Below are positions 25,629-34,190 of a stretch of 64,000 nt of DNA, in pieces (the first letter of the stretch is position 1; each line of letters opens with the position of its first letter). Location: positions 868,001 to 932,000 of the forward strand of contig NZ_CP049838.1 in NCBI RefSeq assembly GCF_013085465.1. The letters run 5' to 3'. The notes under the pieces were generated by a model. That model saw only the letters and a list, made by a program, of their open reading frames with translations, had not been told where the DNA came from and made no database searches. This DNA comes from Streptomyces asoensis. GTDB taxonomy: Bacteria > Actinomycetota > Actinomycetes > Streptomycetales > Streptomycetaceae. The position numbers and the translations under genes were made by a program.

Positions 25629-25939
25629 GACCGCAGCCTTCCGGTGAGACGGGTTGTCCGGTTCCTCACGCTAGCCACCCGGCCGTCCGCTCGCGCGCCG
25701 AACACACGGGTAACCCTGAGTGACCCATGAGCGCTCCGGCGCGTGGGAGCACGCGGGGGAAGCGGTTGCACACGCGGGGCGCCTTCCGCCTCATCAGGCA
25801 GGTTTGCACCCTCCGGGCCATGAAACCGCCCCCTTCACGCCGTACCCGCCCGTCACTCAGGGTGTTTGGCTGGTGCACGCGGATCACCGAAGCGAACTCC
25901 GGACGGTCCGCCCGTCTCCGTGCACCTCCTGGAGGGAAT
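25629..25939. other. Divergent intergenic region upstream of the encapsulin/2-MIB genes
   Basis: 311 bases between the VOC gene (minus) and the encapsulin gene (plus). I see no gene; open frames here are continuous with the encapsulin frame but lack a ribosome-binding site. It must hold the promoter of the 2-MIB operon. A CTCCTGGAGGGA segment just before the GTG start supplies the Shine-Dalgarno site. Confidence 0.6.
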
Positions 25940-27382
25940 GTGTCCACACCGGACAGCGCCACCGGTCCCGCCCCAGACGAACCCGCCCCCGAACCCACTG
26001 CCGACGCGCAGCTCACCAGTCTCAGCACCCGGGCGGCCCGCCAGCTCGCCACGACCCACAAGTCCGAACCGCAGATGCAGGCCATCAGCTCGCGCTGGCT
26101 GCTGCGGATGCTGCCCTGGGTGGACGTGAAGGGCGGCGCCTACCGTGTCAACCGGCGCCTCCAGCTGCGCGTCGGCCGGGGCCGGGTGCAGTTCGAGCAG
26201 AACGGCGGCAACGACGTACGGGTCATCCCGGAGACCCTCACCGAGCTGCCCGTGCTGCGCGGCTACTCCGACAACGGAACCCTCGCGGAGCTCTCCTCCC
26301 TGTTCCAGGCGCGTGAGGTCCGGGCCGGGCAGGTCGTCTTCGAGGCCGGGCAGCCGGTCACCGAGGCCTATCTCGTGGTGCACGGCCGGTTCACCCGCTT
26401 CACCGCCGGCAAGTACGGGGGTGAGGAGATCGTCGGGGTGGTCTCCGGCGGCGACCAGCTCGGCGACGAGGCCGTCGGGCAGGACGACCCGCTGTGGCTG
26501 ACCTCGGTGCGTGCCGAGACCTCGGGCGTGCTGCTGGCGCTGCCCTGGGACACACTGCGGGAGTTCGTCGGGCGCGTGCCGTCCCTCGCCGCCCATCTGG
26601 AGAGCTACGCCGCCCGGCAGAGGCTGCCGATGAACCGCAGGGGCGAGGCCGACCTGCCGGTACAGGCCGGGCACAGCGGGGAACCGACGCTGTCGGCGGG
26701 CTTCGTCGACTACGAACTCTCGCCCCGCGAGTACGAGTTGTCACTGACCCAGACCGTGCTCAAGGTCCACACCCGGGTCGCCGACCTCTACAACGACCCG
26801 ATGAACCAGACCGAGCAGCAACTGCGCCTGACCGTCGAGGAGATCCGCGAACGCCAGGAGTGGGAGCTGGTCAACAACCGGGAGTTCGGGCTGCTGCACA
26901 ACGCCGACTACTCCCAGCGCGTCAGTACGTTCACCGGACCGCCGACCCCGGACGACATGGACGAGCTGCTGTCGATGCGGCGCAAGACCAAGCTGTTCCT
27001 CGCCCATCCCAAGGCGATCGCGGCCTTCTTCCGGCAGTGCAACCGGCGCGGTCTGATGCCCGGGACGGCCACCGTCGAGGGGCACGAGATCCCGGCCTGG
27101 CGCGGGGTGCCGATCTTCCCCTGCAACAAGATCCCCATCAGCCCCCAGCACACCAGCAGCATCATCGCGCTGCGCACCGGCGAGGCCGACCAGGGGGTCG
27201 TCGGCCTGTACCGGACGGGCATCCCGGAGGAGTTCCAACCCGGCCTGAACGTACGGTTCATGGGGATCGACGCCAACTCGATCATCCGCTACCTCGTGAC
27301 CGCCTACTACTCGATGGCCGTCCTCGTGCCGGACGCCGCCGGGGTCCTGGAGAACGTCCAGGTCGGCCGGACGGCCGAGTGA
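25940..27382 (+). CDS. Family 2B encapsulin shell protein with cyclic-nucleotide-binding-like insertion
   Basis: 480 residues from GTG 25940 (GGAGGGA just upstream). An N-terminal arm (~1-90) is followed by a CRP/cNMP-binding-like domain (~110-225: [28 protein letters not shown]). An HK97-type shell region covers ~245-480, with [40 protein letters not shown] and [20 protein letters not shown]. This layout is that of family 2B encapsulins, which sit beside 2-methylisoborneol genes in actinomycetes. The shell is expected to enclose the terpene synthase encoded next, 16 bases downstream. Whether the inserted domain binds a nucleotide is unknown. Older annotations call it a Crp/Fnr regulator. Confidence 0.9.
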   Translation: MSTPDSATGPAPDEPAPEPTADAQLTSLSTRAARQLATTHKSEPQMQAISSRWLLRMLPWVDVKGGAYRVNRRLQLRVGRGRVQFEQNGGNDVRVIPETLTELPVLRGYSDNGTLAELSSLFQAREVRAGQVVFEAGQPVTEAYLVVHGRFTRFTAGKYGGEEIVGVVSGGDQLGDEAVGQDDPLWLTSVRAETSGVLLALPWDTLREFVGRVPSLAAHLESYAARQRLPMNRRGEADLPVQAGHSGEPTLSAGFVDYELSPREYELSLTQTVLKVHTRVADLYNDPMNQTEQQLRLTVEEIRERQEWELVNNREFGLLHNADYSQRVSTFTGPPTPDDMDELLSMRRKTKLFLAHPKAIAAFFRQCNRRGLMPGTATVEGHEIPAWRGVPIFPCNKIPISPQHTSSIIALRTGEADQGVVGLYRTGIPEEFQPGLNVRFMGIDANSIIRYLVTAYYSMAVLVPDAAGVLENVQVGRTAE

Positions 27383-27398
27383 CGGCGGGGAGTCGGCG

Positions 27399-28451
27399 AT
27401 GAGCACACCCACGAGCACCGGGAGTGCGCTGCCCGGACCGCCGAACCTCGCCCGCAGTATGCGGGCCCGGCGCGGCGGGGCGATCCCGGGACTGCGGTAC
27501 CGGCAGGTCGCGCCCGCCGACCCGGAGAGGGCCGCGGAGATCGACCGCAGGCTGGAGGAGTGGGCCCGCGGCCTGGACCTGTTCCCGGCCGCCTGGAACG
27601 GGGACTTCGCAGGCTTCCAGTTCGGCCGCGCCGTGGTGCTCCAGCATCCGCGCGCACTCGACCTGGAGCGCCTCACGGTGGCCGGCAAGCTGCTGCTGGC
27701 CGAGAACATCGTCGACAACTGCTACTGCGAGGAGGACGAGGACAAGGGCGGCTCGCGCAGCGGACTGGGCGGCCGGCTGATCATCGCCCAGTCGGCGCTC
27801 GACCCCTACCACGGCCCGCCCGACCTCCAGCAGGAGTGGGAGCGCGGGGTACAGGCCGACGGCCCGTTGCGCTCGTACCACTGGGCGCTGAAGGACTACG
27901 CGGCCCTCGCCACACCCAGCCAGACCGACCGGTTCGTGCACGACATCGCGCGATTGCACCTGGGCTACCTCGGCGAGGCGGCCTGGGGGGAGACGCGGTA
28001 CGTGCCGCGCGTCTGGGAGTACCTGGCGATGCGGCAGTTCAACAACTTCCGGCCGTGTCTGTCGATCGTCGACGCGGTGGACGGCTACGAACTGCCCGAG
28101 CAGCTCTACGCCCGCCCGGAGATCCAGCGGGTCACCGCGCTGGCCTGCAACGCCACCACGATCGTCAACGACCTGTACTCCTTCACCAAGGAGCTGGCAG
28201 CCGACCCCACCCATCTCAATCTGCCGCAGGTCGTGGCCGCCAACGACCGGCGCGGGCTGAAGGCCGCCTATCTGCGGTCGGTCGAGATCCACAACCAGCT
28301 CATGGAGGCGTTCGAGGAGGAGTCGGCCGTGCTCGCCGCCACCTCACCGCTTCTCGAGCGCTATCTCCAGGGGCTGTCGGACTGGGTGGCCGGCAACCAC
28401 GAGTGGCACGCGACCAACACCCACCGCTACCACCTGCCCGACTACTGGTGA
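27399..28451 (+). CDS. 2-methylisoborneol synthase (class I terpene cyclase)
   Basis: 350 residues. Cyclises 2-methyl-GPP to 2-methylisoborneol, an earthy odorant. Metal-binding motifs: aspartate-rich region DNCYCEED starting at residue 106, and NSE triad NDLYSFTKE at 257-265; the C-terminal RYHLPDYW carries the usual Arg-Tyr pair. The first Asp is kept, but the second position is Asn where, from memory, characterised homologues have Asp or Asn depending on strain. The N-terminal Pro/Ser-rich region (~30 residues) is short compared with some homologues and may hold the encapsulin targeting signal. Gene order encapsulin-cyclase-methyltransferase is the standard 2-MIB locus. Confidence 0.93.
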   Translation: MSTPTSTGSALPGPPNLARSMRARRGGAIPGLRYRQVAPADPERAAEIDRRLEEWARGLDLFPAAWNGDFAGFQFGRAVVLQHPRALDLERLTVAGKLLLAENIVDNCYCEEDEDKGGSRSGLGGRLIIAQSALDPYHGPPDLQQEWERGVQADGPLRSYHWALKDYAALATPSQTDRFVHDIARLHLGYLGEAAWGETRYVPRVWEYLAMRQFNNFRPCLSIVDAVDGYELPEQLYARPEIQRVTALACNATTIVNDLYSFTKELAADPTHLNLPQVVAANDRRGLKAAYLRSVEIHNQLMEAFEEESAVLAATSPLLERYLQGLSDWVAGNHEWHATNTHRYHLPDYW

Positions 28452-28501
28452 CCGCCGCCTTTCCTACCCACCGTCACGCACAGCACCATGAGGAGCCACC
28501 G

Positions 28502-29380
28502 TTGACCACAGCCCACGACGCCGGCACCAAGACCGTCCCGGTGCCCACCCAGTCCACGTACCAGAACCGCGTCGCGGACTACTGGAACGCCGAGGAGAAC
28601 CCGGTCAACCTCGAACTCGGCAGAATCGACGACCTCTACCACCATCACTACGGCGTCGGCGCGGCGGACTGGGCCGTGCTCGACGAACCCGACGCGGAAC
28701 TTCGCCGGGAGCGGGTCACCGCCGAGCTGCACCGGCTGGAGCACGCCCAGGCCGAGCTGCTGGCCGCACGCCTGGGCCGGCTCACTCCCGCCGACCGCGT
28801 CTTCGACGCCGGCTGCGGACGCGGCGGCGGCAGCGTCGTGGCGAACCTGCGGTACGGCTGCCACGCGGACGGCGTCACCATCTCCGCCAAGCAGGCCGAG
28901 TTCGCGAACGAGCAGGCCCGCAAGCGGGGCATCGACGACAAGGTGCGGTACCACCATCGCAACATGCTCGACACCCGTCTGGAGACCGGCGCCTACGCGG
29001 CGTCGTGGAACAACGAGTCGACGATGTACGTCGAGTTGGACCTGCTGTTCGCCGAGCACGCCCGGCTGCTGCGCCGCGGCGGACGCTATGTCGTCATCAC
29101 GGGCTGCTACAACGACGCCTACGGCCAGGCCTCGCGCGAGGTGTCGCTCATCAACGCCCACTACATCTGCGACATCCACCCGCGCTCGGCGTACTTCCGG
29201 GCGCTGGCCCGCAACCGGCTGGTGCCGGTCCATGTCGAGGACCTCACCGAGGCGGCCATCCCCTACTGGGAGCTGCGCAGCCAGGCCGACCACCTGGTGA
29301 CCGGCATCGAGGAGACGTTCCTGAACGCCTACCGCAACGGCAGCTTCCAGTACCTGCTGATCGCGGCCGACCGGGTCTGA
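28502..29380 (+). CDS. Geranyl diphosphate 2-C-methyltransferase
   Basis: 292 residues from a TTG start at 28502, chosen because GAGGAGCC precedes it at proper spacing and no ATG/GTG fits nearby. A SAM-dependent methyltransferase fold is shown by the glycine-rich VFDAGCGRGGGSV (~residue 100) and acidic loop; SWNNESTMYVELDLLFAEH is the typical segment of the GPP-methylating branch. It methylates C2 of GPP, the step before the cyclase encoded upstream (50-base gap). Together they make 2-methylisoborneol. Confidence 0.93.
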   Translation: MTTAHDAGTKTVPVPTQSTYQNRVADYWNAEENPVNLELGRIDDLYHHHYGVGAADWAVLDEPDAELRRERVTAELHRLEHAQAELLAARLGRLTPADRVFDAGCGRGGGSVVANLRYGCHADGVTISAKQAEFANEQARKRGIDDKVRYHHRNMLDTRLETGAYAASWNNESTMYVELDLLFAEHARLLRRGGRYVVITGCYNDAYGQASREVSLINAHYICDIHPRSAYFRALARNRLVPVHVEDLTEAAIPYWELRSQADHLVTGIEETFLNAYRNGSFQYLLIAADRV

Positions 29381-29414
29381 AATCGTTGGACAGCGGCGAG
29401 GTCGGTCCCGTGCA

Positions 29415-30356
29415 ATGAGGCGCATGCGCCCGGTGAAGATGCATACGGACGAGGTCGACCTCGACGCCCCGCTGGTGAGCCGACTCGTCGCCGGCCAGTT
29501 CCCGCGATGGGCCGGGCTGCCCGTGCGGCGGCTGGACTCCTCCGGGACGGAGAACGCGATGTTCCGGCTGGGCGCCGACAAGGTGGTGCGGCTGCCCCGG
29601 CATCCCGGCGCCGTCGAGAGCGTGGCGCACGAGCAGCGCTGGCTGGCCCGGCTCGGACCGAGGCTGCCCGTCGCCGCGCCCGTGCCGCTGGAGCTGGGCG
29701 GGCCGGATGAGGGGTTCGCCTGGCCCTGGTCGGTCTACCACTGGTTGGACGGCGCCAATCCGGTCGCCGGCGCCGTCGAGAAGCCCCAGGCACTGGCGGC
29801 GGACCTGGCGGCGTTCGTCACCGCCCTGCGCGGGATCGAGACACGCGGCGGTCCGCGCAACCACCGGGGTGTCCCGCTCGCCGAACGGGACACTCCCACC
29901 CGCGACGCCCTCGCCCGGCTGGAGGGGCGGATCGACACCACCGCGGTCACCGCGCTGTGGGAGGAGGCGCTGCGGGCGCCGGGGCACACAGAGCCGCCCG
30001 CATGGGCCCACGGAGACCTGATGCCCGGGAACGTGCTGGTCCGGGACGGACGGCTGACGGCGGTGATCGACTTCGGCTGCGTCGGGGTGGGTGACCCGGC
30101 CGTGGACCTGATCGTCGCCTGGAACCTGCTGCCCGCCTCGGCCCGCGGAACCTTCCGGGAAGGCGTGGGCGCGGACGACGCCGAGTGGGCGCGCGGCCGG
30201 GGCTGGGCACTGTCGATCTCGCTGATCCAACTGCCTTACTACTGGGAGACCAACCCGCCGCTGGCGGAGAACTCCCGGCATGTGATCAACGAGATCCTGG
30301 CCGAGGCCCGGACCGCCGACGCGCCCTCGGCGACCGGTCCCTACCCGCCGTCGTAG
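29415..30356 (+). CDS. APH-family aminoglycoside phosphotransferase-like kinase
   Basis: 313 residues from ATG 29415; ATG 29424 or 29439 are equally plausible starts since no clear ribosome-binding site decides. The phosphotransferase core is present: AWAHGDLMPGNVLV (catalytic loop), AVIDFGCVGVGDPAVDL (metal-binding DFG-like), and an N-lobe with NAMFRLGADKVVRLP. Such proteins phosphorylate aminoglycosides, macrolides or metabolites; the substrate cannot be named. Its stop overlaps the stop of the convergent PhnB-like gene by 16 bases. Confidence 0.85.
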   Translation: MRRMRPVKMHTDEVDLDAPLVSRLVAGQFPRWAGLPVRRLDSSGTENAMFRLGADKVVRLPRHPGAVESVAHEQRWLARLGPRLPVAAPVPLELGGPDEGFAWPWSVYHWLDGANPVAGAVEKPQALAADLAAFVTALRGIETRGGPRNHRGVPLAERDTPTRDALARLEGRIDTTAVTALWEEALRAPGHTEPPAWAHGDLMPGNVLVRDGRLTAVIDFGCVGVGDPAVDLIVAWNLLPASARGTFREGVGADDAEWARGRGWALSISLIQLPYYWETNPPLAENSRHVINEILAEARTADAPSATGPYPPS

Positions 30357-30823
30357 GCCTTCTTCAGGGCGGCGACGTCGAGCTTGCCCATGGCGTACAT
30401 GGCCTTGGTGGTGCGGGTGGCCTTCTCGGGGTCGGGGTCGCTGATCATCTCGATCAGTCCGTCGGGGATGACCTGCCAGGACAGTCCGTACTTGTCCTTG
30501 AGCCAGCCGCAGGGGCCGGGCTCGCCGCCGCTCTCGGTGAGCCTGGTCCAGTAGTAGTCGACCTCCTCCTGGTCCGCGCAGTAGATCTGGAAGGAGATCG
30601 CCTCGCTGAACTTGAACTGCGGGCCGCCGTTGATGCCGACGAACTTCTGCCCGTTGGCCGTGAACTCCACGGCCAGCACGGAGCCGGCCGGGCCCGGACC
30701 GGCCTCGTTGTAGCGGCCGATGTCGCCGATGCTGGAGTTCTTGAAGATCGAGACGTAGTGGTGGGCGGCTTCCTCGGCCTGGCCGTCGAACCAGAGACAC
30801 GTGGTGAATCCGTCGGTGGTCAT
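30341..30823 (-). CDS. PhnB/DUF-type VOC family protein
   Basis: 160 residues from ATG 30823, selected because AGGAGGTACTC directly precedes it; an open extension of ten codons has no such site. The VOC fold of the PhnB (3-demethylubiquinone methyltransferase-like) branch is recognised by TTCLWFDGQAEEAAHHYVSI, a conserved middle GINGGPQFKFSEAISFQI and the SWQVIPDGL segment. Biochemical role unknown. Divergent from the epoxide hydrolase gene (122-base gap). Confidence 0.88.
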   Translation of the reverse strand: MTTDGFTTCLWFDGQAEEAAHHYVSIFKNSSIGDIGRYNEAGPGPAGSVLAVEFTANGQKFVGINGGPQFKFSEAISFQIYCADQEEVDYYWTRLTESGGEPGPCGWLKDKYGLSWQVIPDGLIEMISDPDPEKATRTTKAMYAMGKLDVAALKKAYDGG

Positions 30824-30945
30824 GAGTACCTCCTGGGCGTGGAACGCGGTCATCAGTGTCGACTGCCGCTCGCCAAGGAACTCATCGCTCGGGCCGTGGG
30901 TTAATCCGGATGGCCGGTGCGGCCGTCCCCACTAGCATCCGGCTC

Positions 30946-32148
30946 ATGACCTCATCCAGTGCCGACAGCGGCCTGCGGCCGTTCCGTCTCGACGTCCCGC
31001 AGAGCGACCTCGACGACCTGCACGACCGGCTGGACCGGACCCGCTGGCCGCAGGGACTGCCCGCGACGGGCTGGTCGTACGGCGTGCCGACCGATTATCT
31101 GCGGGAGCTGGCCCGGTACTGGCGGCAGGAGTACGACTGGCGGGCGGCCGAGGCGCTGCTCAACGAGTGGCCGCAGTTCACGACCACCGTCGACGGGGCG
31201 AACGTCCACTTCGCGCATGTCCGCTCCCCCGAGCCGGACGCCACCCCGCTGATCCTCACCCATGGCTGGCCGGGTTCGATCGTCGAGTTCCTGGACGTGG
31301 TCGGCCCGTTGACGGACCCGGCGGCGCACGGCGGGGACCCGGCCGACGCCTTCCATGTCGTCGTGCCGAGCCTCCCCGGTTTCGGCCTGTCCGGGCCCGT
31401 CGCGGAGAGCGGCTGGGAGGCGGGACGGGTCGCCGACGCATGGGCGGAGTTGATGGGCCGGCTCGGCTACGAGCGGTTCGGGGCACAGGGCGGGGACTGG
31501 GGCTCGGTGATCTCGCGCGAGCTGGGCCGCACCCACCCCGACCGGCTGATCGGCGTCCATCTGAACCTGCTGCCGGGCGCGCAGGCCACCCGGGAGCCCA
31601 CTGCCGAGGAACTGCGGGCCATGAGCCCCGAGGACGCGGAGCACACGCTCCGGTCCTGGCGCCGGTGGATCGCGTTCTCGGCGGAGGGGACCGGCTACTA
31701 CCTCCAGCAGGCCACCCGCCCGCAGACCCTGGCGTACGGCCTCACCGACTCGCCGGTCGGTCAACTGGCCTGGATCGTCGAGAAGTTCCGGGAGTGGACG
31801 GACTGCGAGGAGCTGCCGGAGGAGGCCGTCGACCGCGACCGGCTCCTCACGAACGTCATGCTCTACTGGCTGACCGGGACGGCCGGTTCGTCCGCCCGGA
31901 TGTACTACGAGCGTCAGCACGCCACCGGACGCGCAGCCGCACCCCGGGAGCCGTCGACCGTGCCGACGGCGCTCGCCCTGTTCCCCGCCGAGCCGCAGAT
32001 CCCCTTGCGACGGAAGGCCGAGCGCACCGAGAACCTGGTGCGCTGGACGGAGTTCGACCGGGGCGGCCACTTCGCGGCGCTGGAGGAGCCCGACCTGTTG
32101 GTGGGCGATGTACGGGCGTTCTTCCGGCAGTTGCGCGAGAAGGGCTGA
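30946..32148 (+). CDS. Epoxide hydrolase (alpha/beta fold, EHN domain)
   Basis: 400 residues. The N-terminal EHN domain (DDLHDRLDRTRWP ... DYLRELARYWRQEYDWR) precedes an alpha/beta-hydrolase core. The oxyanion HGWPGS, the nucleophile region GAQGGDWGSVIS with Asp, and a late His region FDRGGHFAALEEPD are present. This is the microsomal-type epoxide hydrolase/juvenile-hormone-hydrolase family, converting epoxides to diols. No signal peptide seen, so cytoplasmic. Single gene, followed by the clpP3 promoter region. Confidence 0.92.
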   Translation: MTSSSADSGLRPFRLDVPQSDLDDLHDRLDRTRWPQGLPATGWSYGVPTDYLRELARYWRQEYDWRAAEALLNEWPQFTTTVDGANVHFAHVRSPEPDATPLILTHGWPGSIVEFLDVVGPLTDPAAHGGDPADAFHVVVPSLPGFGLSGPVAESGWEAGRVADAWAELMGRLGYERFGAQGGDWGSVISRELGRTHPDRLIGVHLNLLPGAQATREPTAEELRAMSPEDAEHTLRSWRRWIAFSAEGTGYYLQQATRPQTLAYGLTDSPVGQLAWIVEKFREWTDCEELPEEAVDRDRLLTNVMLYWLTGTAGSSARMYYERQHATGRAAAPREPSTVPTALALFPAEPQIPLRRKAERTENLVRWTEFDRGGHFAALEEPDLLVGDVRAFFRQLREKG

Positions 32149-32183
32149 GTCTCCTCGCGAGGGGGCGCTCTGCCCGTGGCGAA

Positions 32184-32198
32184 TCTGCCGCGGGCAGA
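32184..32198 (+). promoter_or_regulatory. PopR box upstream of clpP3
   Basis: The sequence TCTGCC-GCG-GGCAGA is an exact match to the TCTGCC-3N-GGCAGA palindrome that I recall as the PopR binding site of Streptomyces lividans. It lies 73 bases upstream of clpP3. A second copy of the left half, CTCTGCCCG (32169-32177), is 6 bases further up and also forms an inverted repeat with the CGGGCAGAG arm. Confidence 0.8.
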
Positions 32199-32270
32199 GA
32201 AATCGCGTGCGGGCATCCCCCGAGGTCAAGAGTGGAGTCGACGGCAGTCACGCCACGACGAGGAGAACCG

Positions 32271-32909
32271 ATGACTCCACTCACCACGCTCGCCCCCCGT
32301 GCCGAGGAGGGCGACACCGCACCCTCCCGCTTCGACGACCAGCTCGCCGCCCAACTGCTCGGCCAGCGCATCGTGTTGCTCGGCACCCAGGTCGACGAGG
32401 TCTCCGCGAACCGGGTCTGCGCGCAGTTGCTGATCCTGTCGGCGGAGGACCCGCGCACCGACATCGCCCTCTACATCAACAGCCCGGGCGGTTCGGTGCA
32501 CGCGGGGCTGGCCATCTACGACACGATGCAGCTGATCCCCAACGACGTCTCGACGCTCGCCATGGGCTTCGCGGCCAGCATGGGCCAGTTCCTGCTCAGC
32601 GTCGGCGCGCCCGGCAAGCGGTACGCCCTGCCGAACGCGCGGGTCATGATGCACCAGCCGTCGGCCGGGATCGGCGGGACCACGGCGGACATCGAGATCC
32701 AGGCGGAGAACCTGGAGCACACCAAGCGGACCATCGAGCAGATCACCGCCGAGCACACCGGCCAGTCCCCGGAGGCCATCTCGCGCGACGGCGACCGCGA
32801 CCGCTGGTTCACGGCCGAGGAGGCCAGGGAGTACGGCATCGTGGACCGGGTCGTGGAGTCCCTCGCGGACGTCCGCCCGGCCGCGCAGAAGCGACGGGTG
32901 GGGATGTGA
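32271..32909 (+). CDS. clpP3: ATP-dependent Clp protease proteolytic subunit ClpP3
   Basis: 212 residues. Catalytic Ser103 in [10 protein letters not shown] and His128 in [11 protein letters not shown], 25 apart as in E. coli ClpP, with acidic residues in the [15 protein letters not shown] segment for the triad Asp. It forms, with the next gene's product, a second ClpP chamber used with Clp ATPases in the cytoplasm. The start follows AGGAGA. The ATG of clpP4 lies one base after its stop, so they are co-translated. Expression is expected to need PopR (box at 32184). Confidence 0.94.
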   Translation: MTPLTTLAPRAEEGDTAPSRFDDQLAAQLLGQRIVLLGTQVDEVSANRVCAQLLILSAEDPRTDIALYINSPGGSVHAGLAIYDTMQLIPNDVSTLAMGFAASMGQFLLSVGAPGKRYALPNARVMMHQPSAGIGGTTADIEIQAENLEHTKRTIEQITAEHTGQSPEAISRDGDRDRWFTAEEAREYGIVDRVVESLADVRPAAQKRRVGM

Positions 32910-32910
32910 C

Positions 32911-33513
32911 ATGGGGACCTACACGATTCCGAACGTGGTCGAGCGGACCCCGCAGGGCGAGCGGTCCTACGACGTGTTCAGCCGGCTGCTGTCCGAGCGG
33001 ATCATCTTCATCGGCACCGAGATCGACGACGGCGTCGCCAACGTCGTCATCGCGCAACTCCTCCATCTGGAGTCGGCGTCACCGGACAGCGAGATCTCGA
33101 TCTACCTCAACTCCCCCGGTGGCTCGTTCACCTCGCTGATGGCGATCTACGACACGATGACGTTCGTCCAGGCGCCGATCTCGACGCTCTGCGTCGGGCA
33201 GGCGGCGTCGACGGCGGCCGTGCTGCTGGCGGGCGGGGATCCCGGCCGGCGGCTCGTCCTGGAGCACGCGCGCGTGCTGCTCGGTCAACCGGCCAGCGGC
33301 GGCCGGCAGGGCACGGTCTCGGACCTGACGCTCCAGGCCAAGGAGATGGTCCGCATCCGCGCCCAGGTGGAGGAGGTGCTGGCCCGCCACACCCGCCACG
33401 ACATCGCGACCCTGCGCACGGACATGGACCGCGACAAGGTGTTCACCGCGCAGGAGGCGGTGGCGTACGGCCTGGCCGACGAGGTGCTGAGCCGGCGTCC
33501 CGTGATGGTGTGA
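32911..33513 (+). CDS. clpP4: Clp protease subunit ClpP4, lacking the catalytic His
   Basis: 200 residues. ClpP fold is clear: [23 protein letters not shown] with Ser100, and a C-terminal [20 protein letters not shown]. At residue 125, exactly 25 after the Ser, Gly stands where His is required ([12 protein letters not shown] against HQP in ClpP3). I therefore infer a structural or regulatory partner of ClpP3 rather than an independent peptidase. Operon partner of clpP3, convergent with popR, 21 bases apart. Confidence 0.92.
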   Translation: MGTYTIPNVVERTPQGERSYDVFSRLLSERIIFIGTEIDDGVANVVIAQLLHLESASPDSEISIYLNSPGGSFTSLMAIYDTMTFVQAPISTLCVGQAASTAAVLLAGGDPGRRLVLEHARVLLGQPASGGRQGTVSDLTLQAKEMVRIRAQVEEVLARHTRHDIATLRTDMDRDKVFTAQEAVAYGLADEVLSRRPVMV

Positions 33514-33534
33514 GACGCCGGCCCGCGCGGCTCG

Positions 33535-33975
33535 TCAGGCGGCCAGGCAGAGGCCGTCGTACGACGACGACGTGGCCGTACGGCCGCGGGCGGAATGCCG
33601 GGCGGAATGCCGGTTGCTGAGCCGGACCAGCTCTCCCTGGGCCCGCGCCAGCAGGTCGCCCAGGCTCAGGCCGAGGGCCTGGGCGGCGGCCGCGAGGACC
33701 TCCGAGGAGGCCTCCTTGCGGCCGCGCTCCACCTCCGAGAGATAGGGCATGGAGATACGCGCCGAGTCGGCGACGTCCTTGAGCGTGCGTTCCTGGGCCT
33801 GGCGTTCACGGCGCAGGACGTCCCCGACCAGGTCGCGCCACAAGGGCTCGCGCTGCGCGGGCCGGGGAGCGGGTGCGGGAGCGGTGGGAGAGACGGTGGC
33901 GGCGATGCCCGGGCGCTCGGCAGGCGGGCGCAGCGGGATCACGCGGGCTCGGTTCGGCGCTTGGTTGTTGATCAC
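33535..33975 (-). CDS. popR: PopR, XRE-family activator of clpP3-clpP4
   Basis: 146 residues. The helix-turn-helix KDVADSARISMPYLSEVERGRKEASSEV is the XRE fold of the ClgR/PopR group. The protein ends in CLAA; in S. lividans the C-terminal Ala-Ala of PopR is the degron for ClpP1-dependent turnover (literature recalled). It would accumulate when ClpP1/ClpP2 is impaired and then activate clpP3clpP4 through the TCTGCC-3N-GGCAGA box at 32184. Its position next to the operon supports the name. Confidence 0.9.
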   Translation of the reverse strand: MINNQAPNRARVIPLRPPAERPGIAATVSPTAPAPAPRPAQREPLWRDLVGDVLRRERQAQERTLKDVADSARISMPYLSEVERGRKEASSEVLAAAAQALGLSLGDLLARAQGELVRLSNRHSARHSARGRTATSSSYDGLCLAA

Positions 33976-34148
33976 CTCCCCAGCCTAGGAAAGCGGGCCG
34001 CCGCTGGAAGGGCCGGGCGTTGCGCCCTCGGTGGAATCGGACGAATCGCCTCTGCGTCGCGATGGCGCGAAGCCTGTGTGCATGGGTTCCCCCGGACGGG
34101 GTAGTCGCCCCCAGAGTGGGTCTGTCCGTAGGTGCTCGCTCACGGAAC

Positions 34149-34154
34149 GGGTAC
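34149..34154 (+). promoter_or_regulatory. Candidate SigB-type -10 element upstream of the sigma gene
   Basis: GGGTAC, 36 bases before the ATG of the SigB-like sigma gene. AGGT at 34130-34133 is 15 bases upstream, one base off the GNNT -35 consensus. This would allow autoregulation, but the match is imperfect. Confidence 0.35.
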
Positions 34155-34190
34155 AGCAGACGTCGAACCGTGACCTTCCTGGGAGAGGCA

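Noticed and set aside
25940..27382. Annotation of this gene as a Crp/Fnr transcription regulator.
   Set aside because: There is no helix-turn-helix after the cNMP-like domain. The C-terminal half is an HK97-type shell and the neighbours are 2-MIB genes.
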